Below are positions 50,806 through 60,290 of a DNA stretch of 64,000 nt, one piece after another. Position 1 is the stretch's first letter, and each line of letters starts with the position of its first letter. This stretch comes from CAIWHR01 sp963726775 (GTDB lineage Bacteria > Pseudomonadota > Gammaproteobacteria > Burkholderiales > Casimicrobiaceae): assembly GCA_963726775.1 (NCBI GenBank), contig CAVSDL010000006.1, positions 248,001-312,000 of the forward strand. The letters run 5' to 3'. The notes beneath the pieces are model-generated. The model did no database searches. It worked only from the letters and a program-made list of their open reading frames with translations, and was not told the DNA's origin. The position numbers and the translations under genes are program-made.

Positions 50806-52551
50806 ATGACCACCGACCCCATTGACCGCCTGCGCGAGTTGTCACTCGGATTCCGCGATCGTTTCCTTTCCTATGACGAGCTCACGCGGCAAGTCCACGC
50901 GTGGGCCGCCGCATTTCCGCATCTGTGTCGCGCGACATCGATCGGCAAGACCCCGGAGGGCCGGGAGCTCTGGTTGCTCACGCTCGGCCCCGATCCCGAT
51001 CGGCAACGACCGAGTGCCTGGGTCGACGGCAACATGCACGCCAGCGAGTTGTGCGGCTCCAGCGTGGTCCTGGCCATTGCCGAGGACGTCCTGCGATTTC
51101 ACTTGTGGCAGAACGGCGAGCGTCCTGCCGCCGGCATGTCCGCGGAGGTCGCGGCCCGCTTGCGCGACGTCCGCTTTTATCTGCTGCCCCGGATGTCGCC
51201 CGACGGCGCGGAAGCGGTTCTGACGACAGGTCGCTACTTGCGTTCCGTGCCGCGTGACGAGCGGCCGGCGCGGGCGCACGCGTATTGGCGCAGCGACGAC
51301 GTCGACGGTGACGGCCTGATGCTGTCGATGCGCGTTCGCGATCCCGCGGGCGAAATGGTCGAGGCGACCGATTTCCCGGGGCTGCTCCTGCCGCGCACCG
51401 TCGATGACCCGCCGCCGTACTACAAGCTCTATCCGGAAGGTGTGATCGAGAACTTCGACGGCAACAACGTGCCGTCGCCGTACTTCCTCTCGGACAACCA
51501 GACCGATCTCAACCGCAATTTCCCGTACGCCTGGGCTCCCGATTCAAAGCAAGAGGGCGCAGGTACGTTTCCGCTGAGCGAAATCGAATCGCGCGCGGTC
51601 GTCGATTTTTCCACTCGCCATCCGGAGATTTTCCTGTGGCTCAACCTGCACACGTTCGGCGGCGTCTTCATCAGGCCGCTGGGCGACAAGCCGGACAGCA
51701 AGATGAACGGCGAGGACCTGGCGTTGTTTCGGCAGCTCGGGGCCTGGGCGGAGGAGCTTACGGGCTACCCGATGGTCTCGGGCTTTGAAGAGTTCCTCTA
51801 TGTGCCCGAGACTCCGTTGCACGGCGACCTCTCCGACTACGCCTACCACCAGCGCGGCGCCATCGCGTACGTCGTGGAACTCTGGGATCTCTTCAAGCAG
51901 GTGGGCCTCGAGCCCAAGAAACGCTTCGTCGACAATTACACGCACCTCACTCCGGCGGAGATGCGCAAGATCGCGGAGTGGGACCGCGACAAGAACGAGG
52001 GCCGGTCGGTCCGCCCCTGGCGCAAAGTCACGCATCCGCAACTGGGCGAGGTCGAGGTCGGCGGCATCGATGCGCGCATTGGATTGTGGAATCCGCCCCC
52101 GTCGGAATTGCCGAAAATCTGCTCGTCGCAAGCGGCGCATTTCCTGCGGACGGCCTCGCTGGCGCCGTCGATCGTCGTGGACGCCGTCGCAACCACGGCG
52201 CTCGGATCCGGACTGACCCGCGTGACGCTTACCGTCGAGAACCACGGCTACCTGCCGACCTTCATTCTGTCCTCGGCCAAGGCTCTCACTCACAACGAAC
52301 CGCTGTGGGCCGATGCCGCCTGCGAGGGTTGCGAGCTCTCCGATCCCGGTCTCGCCCACCGCGAGATCGGTCACCTCGACGGCTGGGGGCGCGGGCTGTT
52401 CGACGGCTCGGGCGCGATCTACTACGCCCAAACGCGCGGCACGACCGGCGCGCGCACGGTCTCCTGGGTCGTGCGTGGCCGCGGCGTTCTGGTCCTGCGC
52501 GTGGGCTCGTGCCGCGTCGGGTGGACTACGCGCCGCGTCGAGATCGCGTGA
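50806..52551 (+). CDS. M14-family zinc carboxypeptidase-like protein
   Basis: 581 residues. Zinc ligands are visible: His78 and Glu81 in GNMHASELCG, and His282 in WLNLHTFGG; the catalytic Glu is in AYVVELWDLF (about 356). DLNRNFPYAW is also typical of M14. The C-terminal 180 residues form an extra beta-rich domain (VVDAVATTALGSGLTRVTLT). There is no signal peptide, so it is cytoplasmic or exported by another route. Peptide specificity is unknown. Confidence 0.88.
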   Translation: MTTDPIDRLRELSLGFRDRFLSYDELTRQVHAWAAAFPHLCRATSIGKTPEGRELWLLTLGPDPDRQRPSAWVDGNMHASELCGSSVVLAIAEDVLRFHLWQNGERPAAGMSAEVAARLRDVRFYLLPRMSPDGAEAVLTTGRYLRSVPRDERPARAHAYWRSDDVDGDGLMLSMRVRDPAGEMVEATDFPGLLLPRTVDDPPPYYKLYPEGVIENFDGNNVPSPYFLSDNQTDLNRNFPYAWAPDSKQEGAGTFPLSEIESRAVVDFSTRHPEIFLWLNLHTFGGVFIRPLGDKPDSKMNGEDLALFRQLGAWAEELTGYPMVSGFEEFLYVPETPLHGDLSDYAYHQRGAIAYVVELWDLFKQVGLEPKKRFVDNYTHLTPAEMRKIAEWDRDKNEGRSVRPWRKVTHPQLGEVEVGGIDARIGLWNPPPSELPKICSSQAAHFLRTASLAPSIVVDAVATTALGSGLTRVTLTVENHGYLPTFILSSAKALTHNEPLWADAACEGCELSDPGLAHREIGHLDGWGRGLFDGSGAIYYAQTRGTTGARTVSWVVRGRGVLVLRVGSCRVGWTTRRVEIA

Positions 52552-52666
52552 GGTCGCGGTCGCGGGACCGCATGCAATGCGCGAACGCGGCGCGCGCAGC
52601 GGGCCCAAACCGCAGCATGCGCGACCGCGCCCTGATGGCACAGTCGCGACGCTCCAGAGCGCACGT

Positions 52667-53884
52667 TCAACGATCGGCATGCGGGGCCGCCGGCACGCGG
52701 CGCGGCGCGGAAATCGCCACGGCGACGACGAACACGACAATTCCTGCCACGCCGATCGCAGCTTCGACCACGAGCAAGCCGGTCGCGCCCCCGCGGGTGT
52801 GCGCCCAGCCACCGACCAGCGTCATGTACGCGATCGGCATGTTCGACAGCGAAGCGTACACGTTGTACTTGGTCGCCGCGGCCCCAAGGCCGATCGCTTC
52901 GAGCACCACCGCCGTGAAGGCGGCATAGGTAAGCCCCTGGATGAACGAGTATGCCAGCGTGAACACGATGTACATTGCCTCGGTGCGCGGCGCGACGGCC
53001 ATGGCGACGGCGCACATCGCCATCAGCAAGCCGTAAAGCGCGTACGACAGCTTGCGGTCCATGCGATCGCTGCCGTAACCACCGACGAGGCAGCCGAACG
53101 CGGACACGATGCCCGAGAAGACCCCGGTCACGAGCGCCACGGTGCCTGCGCTGGCGTGCCAGTCGTCGGCCACGGCCGCCCACAGATTCGACGCGGCACC
53201 AGTGCCGATGGGAAGAAAGCAGATGAGCAGCGCGAGGATACCCGCGCGCGCCCTCGCTACCTGCCAGAGATCCTTCAACACGGCGACCAGCTGCCGGCCG
53301 TAGTGCCCGGCACGCGCCATCGACGCAGGTTCGGGCACGAACCACAGTGCTGCTCCGCACAGCGCGCACGCTACCGCGAGCGCGGCGCCGGCCATCCAGG
53401 GCTCGGGCAGGGTCTGCGCCATCCAGAGCCCGGCGCCTCCGCCCAGGCCATTGCCGCCGAGGTTTCCGGCCTGGAACCAGCCGCCGGCGCGGCCGCGCAG
53501 TTCCGGCGGCGTGTTGTAGGCCATCAGGCTTTCCGTCGCCATTGCCAGAAACGTGACCGCCACATTCGAGACCAGCACGGCCGCGTACAGCAGCGGCAGG
53601 GATTGAACGTCGGCGGGGACGGCTCCCGTCACGAAAATGCCCAGGGCGCTCACGAGGCCGGCGAGGAGATACCACGTCTTGCGCGAGAGTGTGGTGTCCG
53701 CCACGGGCGCCCACAGAAATTTCCAGGTCTGCGGGATGTAGCTGAACGCGACGAGTTCGGCCACCTGTTCCACGCTGACGCCGGCCTGCGTCAGCTGATA
53801 GCCGATTGCGATCGAGAGGTACCCGCTCATCGCTCCGAAGGGAACGATCAGGAACAGGAATACGGAGGGATGGGTTCGGTGCAC
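52667..53884 (-). CDS. Major facilitator superfamily transporter
   Basis: 405 residues with about 12 hydrophobic helices. Helix 1 is FLFLIVPFGAMSGYLSIAIG, and the helix 2-3 loop has FLWAPVADTTLSRKTWY. The pattern resembles AmpG-like/peptide- or sugar-phosphate transporters. The only start that includes all of helix 1 is GTG 53884, only 3 bp from a dispersed repeat copy, so the native start may have been changed by the repeat. Substrate unknown. Confidence 0.86.
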   Translation of the reverse strand: MHRTHPSVFLFLIVPFGAMSGYLSIAIGYQLTQAGVSVEQVAELVAFSYIPQTWKFLWAPVADTTLSRKTWYLLAGLVSALGIFVTGAVPADVQSLPLLYAAVLVSNVAVTFLAMATESLMAYNTPPELRGRAGGWFQAGNLGGNGLGGGAGLWMAQTLPEPWMAGAALAVACALCGAALWFVPEPASMARAGHYGRQLVAVLKDLWQVARARAGILALLICFLPIGTGAASNLWAAVADDWHASAGTVALVTGVFSGIVSAFGCLVGGYGSDRMDRKLSYALYGLLMAMCAVAMAVAPRTEAMYIVFTLAYSFIQGLTYAAFTAVVLEAIGLGAAATKYNVYASLSNMPIAYMTLVGGWAHTRGGATGLLVVEAAIGVAGIVVFVVAVAISAPRRVPAAPHADR

Positions 53885-53887
53885 GAG

Positions 53888-53914
53888 TGGAAATTAGGGT
53901 CGGACTCGCATTTG
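53888..53914 (+). repeat. Half copy of the dispersed repeat upstream of the MFS gene
   Basis: TGGAAATTAGGGTCGGACTC then GCATTTGC matches the left arm. A poor right arm (GAGTCGACGCGGACAC) lies near 53953. It abuts the MFS start codon. Confidence 0.75.
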
Positions 53915-54008
53915 CCGTGACGAGCGGATGCGTTGGCTTCATCGGTCATGAAGAGTCGACGCGGACACTGCGCCCCGTTCTTCCGGGCGCGACCGTTCGA
54001 ACAGCGCG

Positions 54009-55247
54009 TTATTTCATTTCGATGGCCGCAAGCAGGCGTTTCACAAACTCATCCATCGACTTGGTGTCGATCCAGCGGACTACCGCCACGACATCGTGAT
54101 CCGGGTCCACGAAGACCATGTTGGTACCGTTGCCGATATGCGCGAATGCGCGGGCCGGTGCACTCGGCAGATATTTCCGGTCGGTGTTGAGAAACCAGTT
54201 CATGAATCCGTACGTCGGCTGCGCGGGGGTGGGCGTGAGCGCCCAGTCGACCCATTGATTCGAGAGGATCTGCCGGTCTTTCCATTTGCCGTGGCGCAGC
54301 GTGAGGTAACCGAAACGCGCCATGTCGTAGGCGTGGATGAACATGCCGCCGCCCCAATGACCGCCGCCCGTCGTCGACTGAACCGCGATGCCATCGAGGA
54401 CGATCCAGGAATTCTCGTAGCCGTACCAGCGCCAGGTGTTCGAGGCGCCGATGGGGTCCATGACATTCTCTTTCAGCACCTGCGGCAGCGGGCGGCGCCA
54501 GACGCTGAGCGCGGCGAGTGCCAGCACGTTCACGCGCGTGTCGTTGTATTTGTAGACGCTGCCGGGCTTGTCGCGCCGCCGCGTGGTCCACTCACCCGGC
54601 TTGTCCCCTGGGCGGTCAGCCCAGTCGGGCTTGCCCCACAGCGTGCCTTCCCAATCGCTGGTCTGGCGCAGCAAGTGGTCCCAGGTAATGGTCCGGTTGT
54701 GCGGGGTTTCGAAAAGATACAGAAAATCCGGCGCGCCGAGGCTGTCGGATTTGTTGCCGGACGAAACCGGGTTGTAGACCTGAATCGGCGGAACGTACTC
54801 GCGTACCGTGTCGTTGATGCTCCTGATCATGCCGCGATCGACGGCGATTCCGACCACGCTCGAAAGGAAGCTCTTGGTCACGCTATGCGTCATGTCCACG
54901 CGCAGCGGCTCTCCCCATTCGGCGACGACAAAGCCCTTGTGGACGATGACGCCGGTCGGTTCGCCGCGATCTTTGATCGGCCCGATGGCGTAGCCGAACG
55001 GTTCACGGCCGAAAGTCTGGTAGTGATTGAGTTTGAGATCGCGCGGTGCCTTGGATTCGGCACCGATGGCAAAGTCGATCGCATCCTTCAGCAGCGAAGG
55101 GTTGATGCCCGCCTCGGCCGGAGTCTTGTGCTGCCATATCGCATCGGGGAAGTAGACGTTGGGCGTGCCCGTGCCGAATTGCGCGGACGCCCACAGCGGG
55201 GCAAGCAGGAGGGCGATCAGGAACGAGGCACGGTGACGAGCGATCAT
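54009..55247 (-). CDS. Exported serine hydrolase of the beta-lactamase/class C family
   Basis: 412 residues with a signal peptide (about 1-22, ending ASAQF). The Ser-x-x-Lys motif is HSVTK (122-125), and the Tyr-x-Asn motif is KYNDTRVNVLAL. A C-terminal HIGNGT takes the place of the third motif. This fits penicillin-binding-like esterases (ClbP/EstB group) in the periplasm. ATG 55247 is chosen because it starts the signal peptide. Confidence 0.88.
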   Translation of the reverse strand: MIARHRASFLIALLLAPLWASAQFGTGTPNVYFPDAIWQHKTPAEAGINPSLLKDAIDFAIGAESKAPRDLKLNHYQTFGREPFGYAIGPIKDRGEPTGVIVHKGFVVAEWGEPLRVDMTHSVTKSFLSSVVGIAVDRGMIRSINDTVREYVPPIQVYNPVSSGNKSDSLGAPDFLYLFETPHNRTITWDHLLRQTSDWEGTLWGKPDWADRPGDKPGEWTTRRRDKPGSVYKYNDTRVNVLALAALSVWRRPLPQVLKENVMDPIGASNTWRWYGYENSWIVLDGIAVQSTTGGGHWGGGMFIHAYDMARFGYLTLRHGKWKDRQILSNQWVDWALTPTPAQPTYGFMNWFLNTDRKYLPSAPARAFAHIGNGTNMVFVDPDHDVVAVVRWIDTKSMDEFVKRLLAAIEMK

Positions 55248-55300
55248 TGGGATGGGCTCCGGTTTTTCTTGCGGTGGACGACGACGATGGTACCTCCGGC

Positions 55301-55330
55301 GACGAAATTCGAGTCTGAACCTACTTTCCC
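55301..55330. repeat. Half copy of the dispersed repeat
   Basis: GACGAAATTCGAGTCTGAAC then CTACTTTCCC is a right arm. On the minus strand it reads GGGAAAGTAGGTTCAGACTC, and its TAG is the stop codon of the solute-binding protein gene. Confidence 0.8.
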
Positions 55331-57111
55331 GTTGCCGCCCGCCGCCGGTCGAGATCGATGTCGAGGTATTTCCAGTACGACGAGAACACCATCGGGCCAA
55401 AGCCCTGCACCCACGGTTGCACGAAGACGTTCTCCAGCCGGAACGCCGCCGGCAGCAGCGGCATGTAGGTCCGGGCGAGGTCTCCCATCCGCCGCGCCGC
55501 CGCGATCTGGCCGGCGTCGGACGCGCTGCGCAGGAACTGCTCGGCGGCGTCGTCGTAATCGGCAAACCGGAACTGCACCGCGTTGACGCGCTGCGGTTGC
55601 TTGCTGTGGAGCTGGGCGTGCACGTTGTAGCCCGACGGCGAACCGCCGAAGCCGCCGTAGTACATCTGGAACTGGCCTTTCTCGAGCGCCTTGATCATGT
55701 CCTGGAAAGGCGTGACGCGAAAGTCCATCCGCAATCCGACCGCATCCATGTTCCTCTTCCACAGTGTCCCGACCTCGCGTGACACTGCGCCCGTGCGTTG
55801 CGAAAAGGTCAGCGATAGCGGCTTGCCGTCGGGTGCTCTGCGGTAGCCGTCGACATCGGGCCGGTATCCGAAGCGGTCGAGCAGCGCTCGTGCCGCGGCG
55901 GGATCGTAGAGCGGCTTCGCGGAGAGCGCCGGATCGTGACCACCGACACCGGGAGGCACCATCTGGTTCGCGGGGATCGCCTGTCCGGCATAGACGACGT
56001 CGAGTAGTGTATCGACGTCCAGCGCGAGTGCGATCGACCGGCGCAGCGCGATCCGCTCGTTGCTCATGCCGCCGATGACCGGGTCGGCCATGTTGAAGTA
56101 GACCGAGAACAGAAACGGTTCGGGGTAGGCGTAGCGGGTGATGCCGCGTGCCGCGTATTCGGGCTTGACCTTGCCGGCGGCGAGCAGACGGTTGGCGACT
56201 TCGCCGCGCAGCACAATCAGGTCGAGCCCACCCTGCTCGAAGGCCAGCAACCGCGGCAGGTCCTCGTCGATCACGGCAATCTCGATCACGCCGATCTGCG
56301 GCAGGATCTTCCCCTGCATGCTGCGAACGAGTTGCGCCTGCGCTGGATCGGTGCTGTCCGGAAAGCGCGCGGCGCGGTAGCCGGGGTTTGCCTCCAGAAC
56401 GATGCGCGAGCCGCGCTTCCATTCACGCAGCCGGTACGGTCCGGTCCCCACAGGGTGGGTGCGAATATCGGGCCCCGCCGCCTCGACGACCTCGCGCGCC
56501 GACGCGCCGACGAATCCGAGCAGGTCGCGGATGATCGGATAGTTGGGTTCGGAGAGGCGCAACTGCAGCGTGTACCGGTCGAGCGCGCGCAGACCCTCGA
56601 TGGGCCGGTCGAAATCGAACTTGCCGCTGCGGGCCGCCGCGTCGACCACCGGTCGCGCGCCGACGATGATGCCGGCCGCGATGGGGTAGCCACCCCGGCG
56701 CCCGTTGGGATCCATCCAGCGCTTGTACGCGTAGACGTAGTCGTCGGCGACGAGCTCGCGCGGCTTGCCGTTGAACGCGGGGTCGTCGGTGAAGTAGATG
56801 CCGCGCTTCAGCCGGAACGTCCACATCTTGCCGTCGGCGGCAATCGTGACCGGGCCGTCCGCCGTCAGCGGCGTGAGCTTCGGCGGCGAGGCGAGGTAGT
56901 CCCATTCGTAGGCCGGCTCGAAGATCGCCATCAGCACCTGGAACGACGGGTCGTCGCTGTATTGCTGCGGGTCGAGCATGTCGATGTCGGGAGAGGCCAG
57001 GCGCAGGACCTTGGCCGGGTCGGCGGCGCGGACATCGGCCGCAATGGAGGCACCGGCGAACGTCAACACCGTAACTGCGGCAGCGAGGTAACGGGGCATC
57101 CGAATTCGCAT
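55321..57111 (-). CDS. Family 5 extracellular solute-binding protein (peptide/nickel type)
   Basis: 596 residues with a signal peptide (about 1-29, ending VRAAD). SBP family 5 features include LRLASPDIDMLDPQQYSDDP, THPVGTGPYRLREWKRGSRI and the long two-lobed fold. It would deliver peptides or similar solutes to an ABC transporter; no permease or ATPase genes are nearby. Its ATG overlaps the TGA of the amidohydrolase gene (TGATG). Its stop lies in a dispersed repeat. Confidence 0.9.
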   Translation of the reverse strand: MRIRMPRYLAAAVTVLTFAGASIAADVRAADPAKVLRLASPDIDMLDPQQYSDDPSFQVLMAIFEPAYEWDYLASPPKLTPLTADGPVTIAADGKMWTFRLKRGIYFTDDPAFNGKPRELVADDYVYAYKRWMDPNGRRGGYPIAAGIIVGARPVVDAAARSGKFDFDRPIEGLRALDRYTLQLRLSEPNYPIIRDLLGFVGASAREVVEAAGPDIRTHPVGTGPYRLREWKRGSRIVLEANPGYRAARFPDSTDPAQAQLVRSMQGKILPQIGVIEIAVIDEDLPRLLAFEQGGLDLIVLRGEVANRLLAAGKVKPEYAARGITRYAYPEPFLFSVYFNMADPVIGGMSNERIALRRSIALALDVDTLLDVVYAGQAIPANQMVPPGVGGHDPALSAKPLYDPAAARALLDRFGYRPDVDGYRRAPDGKPLSLTFSQRTGAVSREVGTLWKRNMDAVGLRMDFRVTPFQDMIKALEKGQFQMYYGGFGGSPSGYNVHAQLHSKQPQRVNAVQFRFADYDDAAEQFLRSASDAGQIAAARRMGDLARTYMPLLPAAFRLENVFVQPWVQGFGPMVFSSYWKYLDIDLDRRRAATGK

Positions 57112-58454
57112 CAGGCAGACGGCGGGCGTCGTCGGGTCGGGATGGACTGAAGAGTCAAAGACGACTGCTTCGCGGTGGACGATGGCGATGGGCCGAGCCG
57201 TGACGCCGACCGGCCGTTGAACATGGCGCGGGTCTCGAAGACTTGGGGTGCCAGTCGCTGTCCGCCGAGGTGCAGCTGACGTTTCTGCACGAAGTCGAAC
57301 AGAAGCGCATTGTAGCGGCGCAGCGCTGTGAGCGGCAGGACCGCGGCGGCATCGATGAATCCGGCGTCGGCGAGGTCCTGCGGGGAAAAGAGCGGCATCA
57401 CCGCCGGTAGCGGATAGTCGGAGCCGTTGACGAGGCGCGTCGCCCAGTCACCCCCCGGCGCTCCGCGCGCGAGGATGCGCCCGAGCGCTCCGGCGCGCGC
57501 CGTCTGGGTGATCGCCGAAAGGTCGCCGAAGAGTCGGCCGACGTGTGGGGGCTCGTCCATGAGACGCTCGAACAGCGCAAAGCTCGACATCCAGGGACCG
57601 TCGGGGCCGCGGTCGATGTCGCGCGATTCGCCCATCGACGCACAGTGGGCGACGATCACGGTCACTCCGTGCTCGAGCGCGCGGCGCAGCTTGAGGGGAT
57701 TGCCCAGTGCGTCGTCGCCGGGCACGGCGCGCTCCATGCCCGCATGCGTGACGAGTGGCAGATGGAGCTTCGCGAGCGCGGCGTAGAACGGGTCGCAGCG
57801 AGGCGACGCCGGATCGATGTTCTGGGCCGATGGAATCCACTTGACCGCGCACGCGCCCATTGGCTGCACGCGCTCGAGCTCGGCCACGGCGTCGACGCGC
57901 CAGGGATGCACCGAGGCGGCCCAGGCAAAGCGCGCCGGATGTTGCGCCGCGATCCGCGCGGCGTAGTCGTTGCCGATCCACACGTGCGTGCGCGCGGGAT
58001 CGCGCCTCCCCGACGCATCGTGCCAGGTATCCAGTGCGAGCAGCAGGAGCCGGATGCCACGGGGCAGCGCGTCGGCGAGCGCGACGAGGCGCGCCACGTA
58101 TCCCGCGTCGATCGCGTCGCCGGCGATGCAGGACGCGTTGCGGAAGATCTCGCGCTGAACCGCGCCGATTGGCCAGCGCAGCGTGCCGCGCCCGTCGTTG
58201 AAGCCCGCTCCCGCCGCATCGCCGGCGTCGCCGACGCCGATCAGGTGAACATGGGCGTCCCACACGCTGGCGATGTCCAGGCCGTCGAACGCCTCGCGCA
58301 CCAGCGGGTGGTCGGCGAGTTCGCGCGGCAGGGTGCCCAGGCACGGGTTCACCAGCCCTTGCTCCGGCCACAAGCGCCAGGCCGCGCCACCGGCGAGCAG
58401 CGTGCCGGCGGCAGCGAGCGCGCGGCGTCGGGTCATTCGCATGGCTGTTATCAT
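57111..58454 (-). CDS. Tat-exported amidohydrolase-family protein
   Basis: 447 residues from ATG 58454 (58442 and 58436 are alternatives). A twin-arginine signal peptide is likely (MTRRRALAAAGTLLAGGAAW). The metal-binding motif is VWDAHVHLIGVG, with later His in THAGME and VIVAHCASMGE and an Asp in VNGSDYPLP, which fits the amidohydrolase-2 (TIM-barrel) group. The last 30 residues are low-complexity and may be an altered tail. Its stop is coupled to the solute-binding protein. Confidence 0.82.
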   Translation of the reverse strand: MITAMRMTRRRALAAAGTLLAGGAAWRLWPEQGLVNPCLGTLPRELADHPLVREAFDGLDIASVWDAHVHLIGVGDAGDAAGAGFNDGRGTLRWPIGAVQREIFRNASCIAGDAIDAGYVARLVALADALPRGIRLLLLALDTWHDASGRRDPARTHVWIGNDYAARIAAQHPARFAWAASVHPWRVDAVAELERVQPMGACAVKWIPSAQNIDPASPRCDPFYAALAKLHLPLVTHAGMERAVPGDDALGNPLKLRRALEHGVTVIVAHCASMGESRDIDRGPDGPWMSSFALFERLMDEPPHVGRLFGDLSAITQTARAGALGRILARGAPGGDWATRLVNGSDYPLPAVMPLFSPQDLADAGFIDAAAVLPLTALRRYNALLFDFVQKRQLHLGGQRLAPQVFETRAMFNGRSASRLGPSPSSTAKQSSLTLQSIPTRRRPPSA

Positions 58455-58586
58455 CGCAGAATAAGAACGAACGGGGGGACGGTCGCCGCACTTGGCGACG
58501 CCCCGGCCGATCGCCGCTTCCGCGAAACGGATCGCGCGGTCGGCCCTCGGGACGGGCGCGCTCGATGCGCGCCGGGAGGCGGACCG

Positions 58587-60032
58587 ATGAACGAACCGAT
58601 CACGCTGCCACTGTGGACGGTGTTGGTGCTCGCGGGCCTGGCCGGCTGGGCGGCGCTTGTTCTCCTTTTCGTGCCCGGCATGCGCTGGTACTTCCGGCGC
58701 CGGATCAACGCCGTGGTGCAGCAGATCGGCGACCGCCTTCAGGTGGAGCTTCCGTCGTTCAAGCTCACCCGCCGCGACGTCCTGATCGACCGCCTGCTGA
58801 ACGATCCCAAGGTGCTCGCGGCGGCCGAAGTCCACGTCCGCGAGCACGGCGAGGACAAGGCGGACGTGGCGCAGCGGGTGGCGCGTTACGCCCGCGAGAT
58901 CGTGCCATCGTTCAACGCCTATCTCTATTTTCGCATCGGCTACGCGCTCGCTCGCTCCACGGCACGGTTCCTCTACCGGGTGCGAATCGGTTACTTCGAC
59001 GAGGAGGCGATCCGGCACGTGGACCCCAAGTCCACGATCGTGTTCGTCGTCAATCACCGCAGCAACATGGATTATGTGCTGGTGGCGTTCCTCGCGGCCG
59101 AGCGTGCCGCGCTCTCGTTTGCGGTGGGCGAATGGGCGCGGGTGTGGCCGCTGCAACAGTTGATCCGCGCGATGGGCGCGTTCTTCGTGCGCCGCAACTC
59201 GGGCGACGCGCTCTACCGCACGGTGCTGGCCCGCTACGTACAAATGGCCTCCGAGGGTGGCGTGACGCAGGCCGTGTTTCCGGAAGGCGGGCTCACGATC
59301 GACGGGCGGTTGCGCCCACCCCGTTTCGGTTTGCTCGACTACATGCTGAAGACCTTCGACGAGCGCGGCGCGCGCGATCTCGTCTTCATTCCGGTCGGTC
59401 TCAACTACGACCGGGTGCTGGAGGACCGCAGCCAGCTGCTCAAGCTGCATCCGGATCATCCGCGGCCGAAGGGCTTGCGCACCCTGCGCACGACGTTGCA
59501 TTTCATCGGCGCGAATCTGTGGCTGATGCTGACCGGGCATTGGCACCGCTTCGGATATGCATGCGTCAACTTCGGCACACCGCTGTCGATGCGGGCATAC
59601 GTGGGCGAGCGTGGCGTCCACTTTCCGGCCCTCGAAGACTCCGCACGCCGAGCCGAAGTGGGCGCGGTAGCCGTGCGCCTGATGGACGCCATCGGCGCCG
59701 TCATCCCGGTGCTGCCCGTGTCGCTGGTGGCGAGCGTCCTGGTGCGCGATCCGTTGCGCAGCTATTCCGAACTGGAACTCAAGGCTGCGGCGCACGTACG
59801 CATGCGCGAGCTGGAATCCCGCGGCGCGCATCTCTACATCCCGCGTCAGGACCACGACTACGCGTTCAATGTCGGCCTGCGCATGCTCACGTTGCGGCGG
59901 ATCGTCGTCGAGGAGGACGGCCTGTTCCGGGCCGCGCCCGACGAGCACGAGGTGCTTGCGTATTATGCCAACGCCGTCGCGCACCTCGACGCGGTGCCGG
60001 CCGCCGGGGCGGACGTCGTAGGGGAAAAGTAG
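58587..60032 (+). CDS. 1-acyl-glycerol-3-phosphate/glycerol-3-phosphate acyltransferase-like protein
   Basis: 481 residues, membrane-associated (helix about 8-30, TVLVLAGLAGWAALVLLFVP). The acyltransferase motifs are NHRSNMDYVLV (catalytic His and Asp), GAFFVRRNSGD and FPEGG, as in PlsB/LPLAT enzymes of phospholipid synthesis. The C-terminal half is long and helical, as in GPAT-type members. GGGAGG precedes ATG 58587. The stop TAG is in the first arm of a dispersed repeat. Confidence 0.88.
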   Translation: MNEPITLPLWTVLVLAGLAGWAALVLLFVPGMRWYFRRRINAVVQQIGDRLQVELPSFKLTRRDVLIDRLLNDPKVLAAAEVHVREHGEDKADVAQRVARYAREIVPSFNAYLYFRIGYALARSTARFLYRVRIGYFDEEAIRHVDPKSTIVFVVNHRSNMDYVLVAFLAAERAALSFAVGEWARVWPLQQLIRAMGAFFVRRNSGDALYRTVLARYVQMASEGGVTQAVFPEGGLTIDGRLRPPRFGLLDYMLKTFDERGARDLVFIPVGLNYDRVLEDRSQLLKLHPDHPRPKGLRTLRTTLHFIGANLWLMLTGHWHRFGYACVNFGTPLSMRAYVGERGVHFPALEDSARRAEVGAVAVRLMDAIGAVIPVLPVSLVASVLVRDPLRSYSELELKAAAHVRMRELESRGAHLYIPRQDHDYAFNVGLRMLTLRRIVVEEDGLFRAAPDEHEVLAYYANAVAHLDAVPAAGADVVGEK

Positions 60033-60142
60033 GAAAAGTAGGGTCGGACTCGAATTTTGACTGAAGCGTGGCGTGGACTCTTGTGGTCGCGGAAATTCGA
60101 GTCCGACCCTGCTTTTCTCGAAAATTCGAGCCCGGCCCTGCC
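60024..60142. repeat. Dispersed GGGTCAGACTCGA inverted repeat, three-arm copy
   Basis: The left arm AAAAGTAGGGTCGGACTCGA runs from 60034, preceded by another AAAAGTAG unit. The right arm GGAAATTCGAGTCCGACCCT ends near 60117, and a third, decayed arm GAAAATTCGAGCCCGGCCCT ends near 60142. It has the same three-arm form as copy 1. Confidence 0.87.
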
Positions 60143-60290
60143 GAATATTCGACAGACGCCCGATGTCGTTCGACCTACGATGGGTGCCGTGATGGCGGTC
60201 CGGCCGTCCCAAATGCAAGGCGGTTGCGCGATCGTTGTCGTGTAGCGCACCGACCCTTCACCGGCCCGTCACTTCTTCAGAGGTGGCACC

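Noticed and set aside
57141..57172. Another copy of the dispersed repeat (GAAGAGTCAAAGACGACTGC)
   Set aside because: Too degenerate; only a few bases match the core.
57111..60218. 1035-codon minus-strand frame
   Set aside because: Only its C-terminal 447 codons are the amidohydrolase; the upstream part is antisense to the acyltransferase gene.
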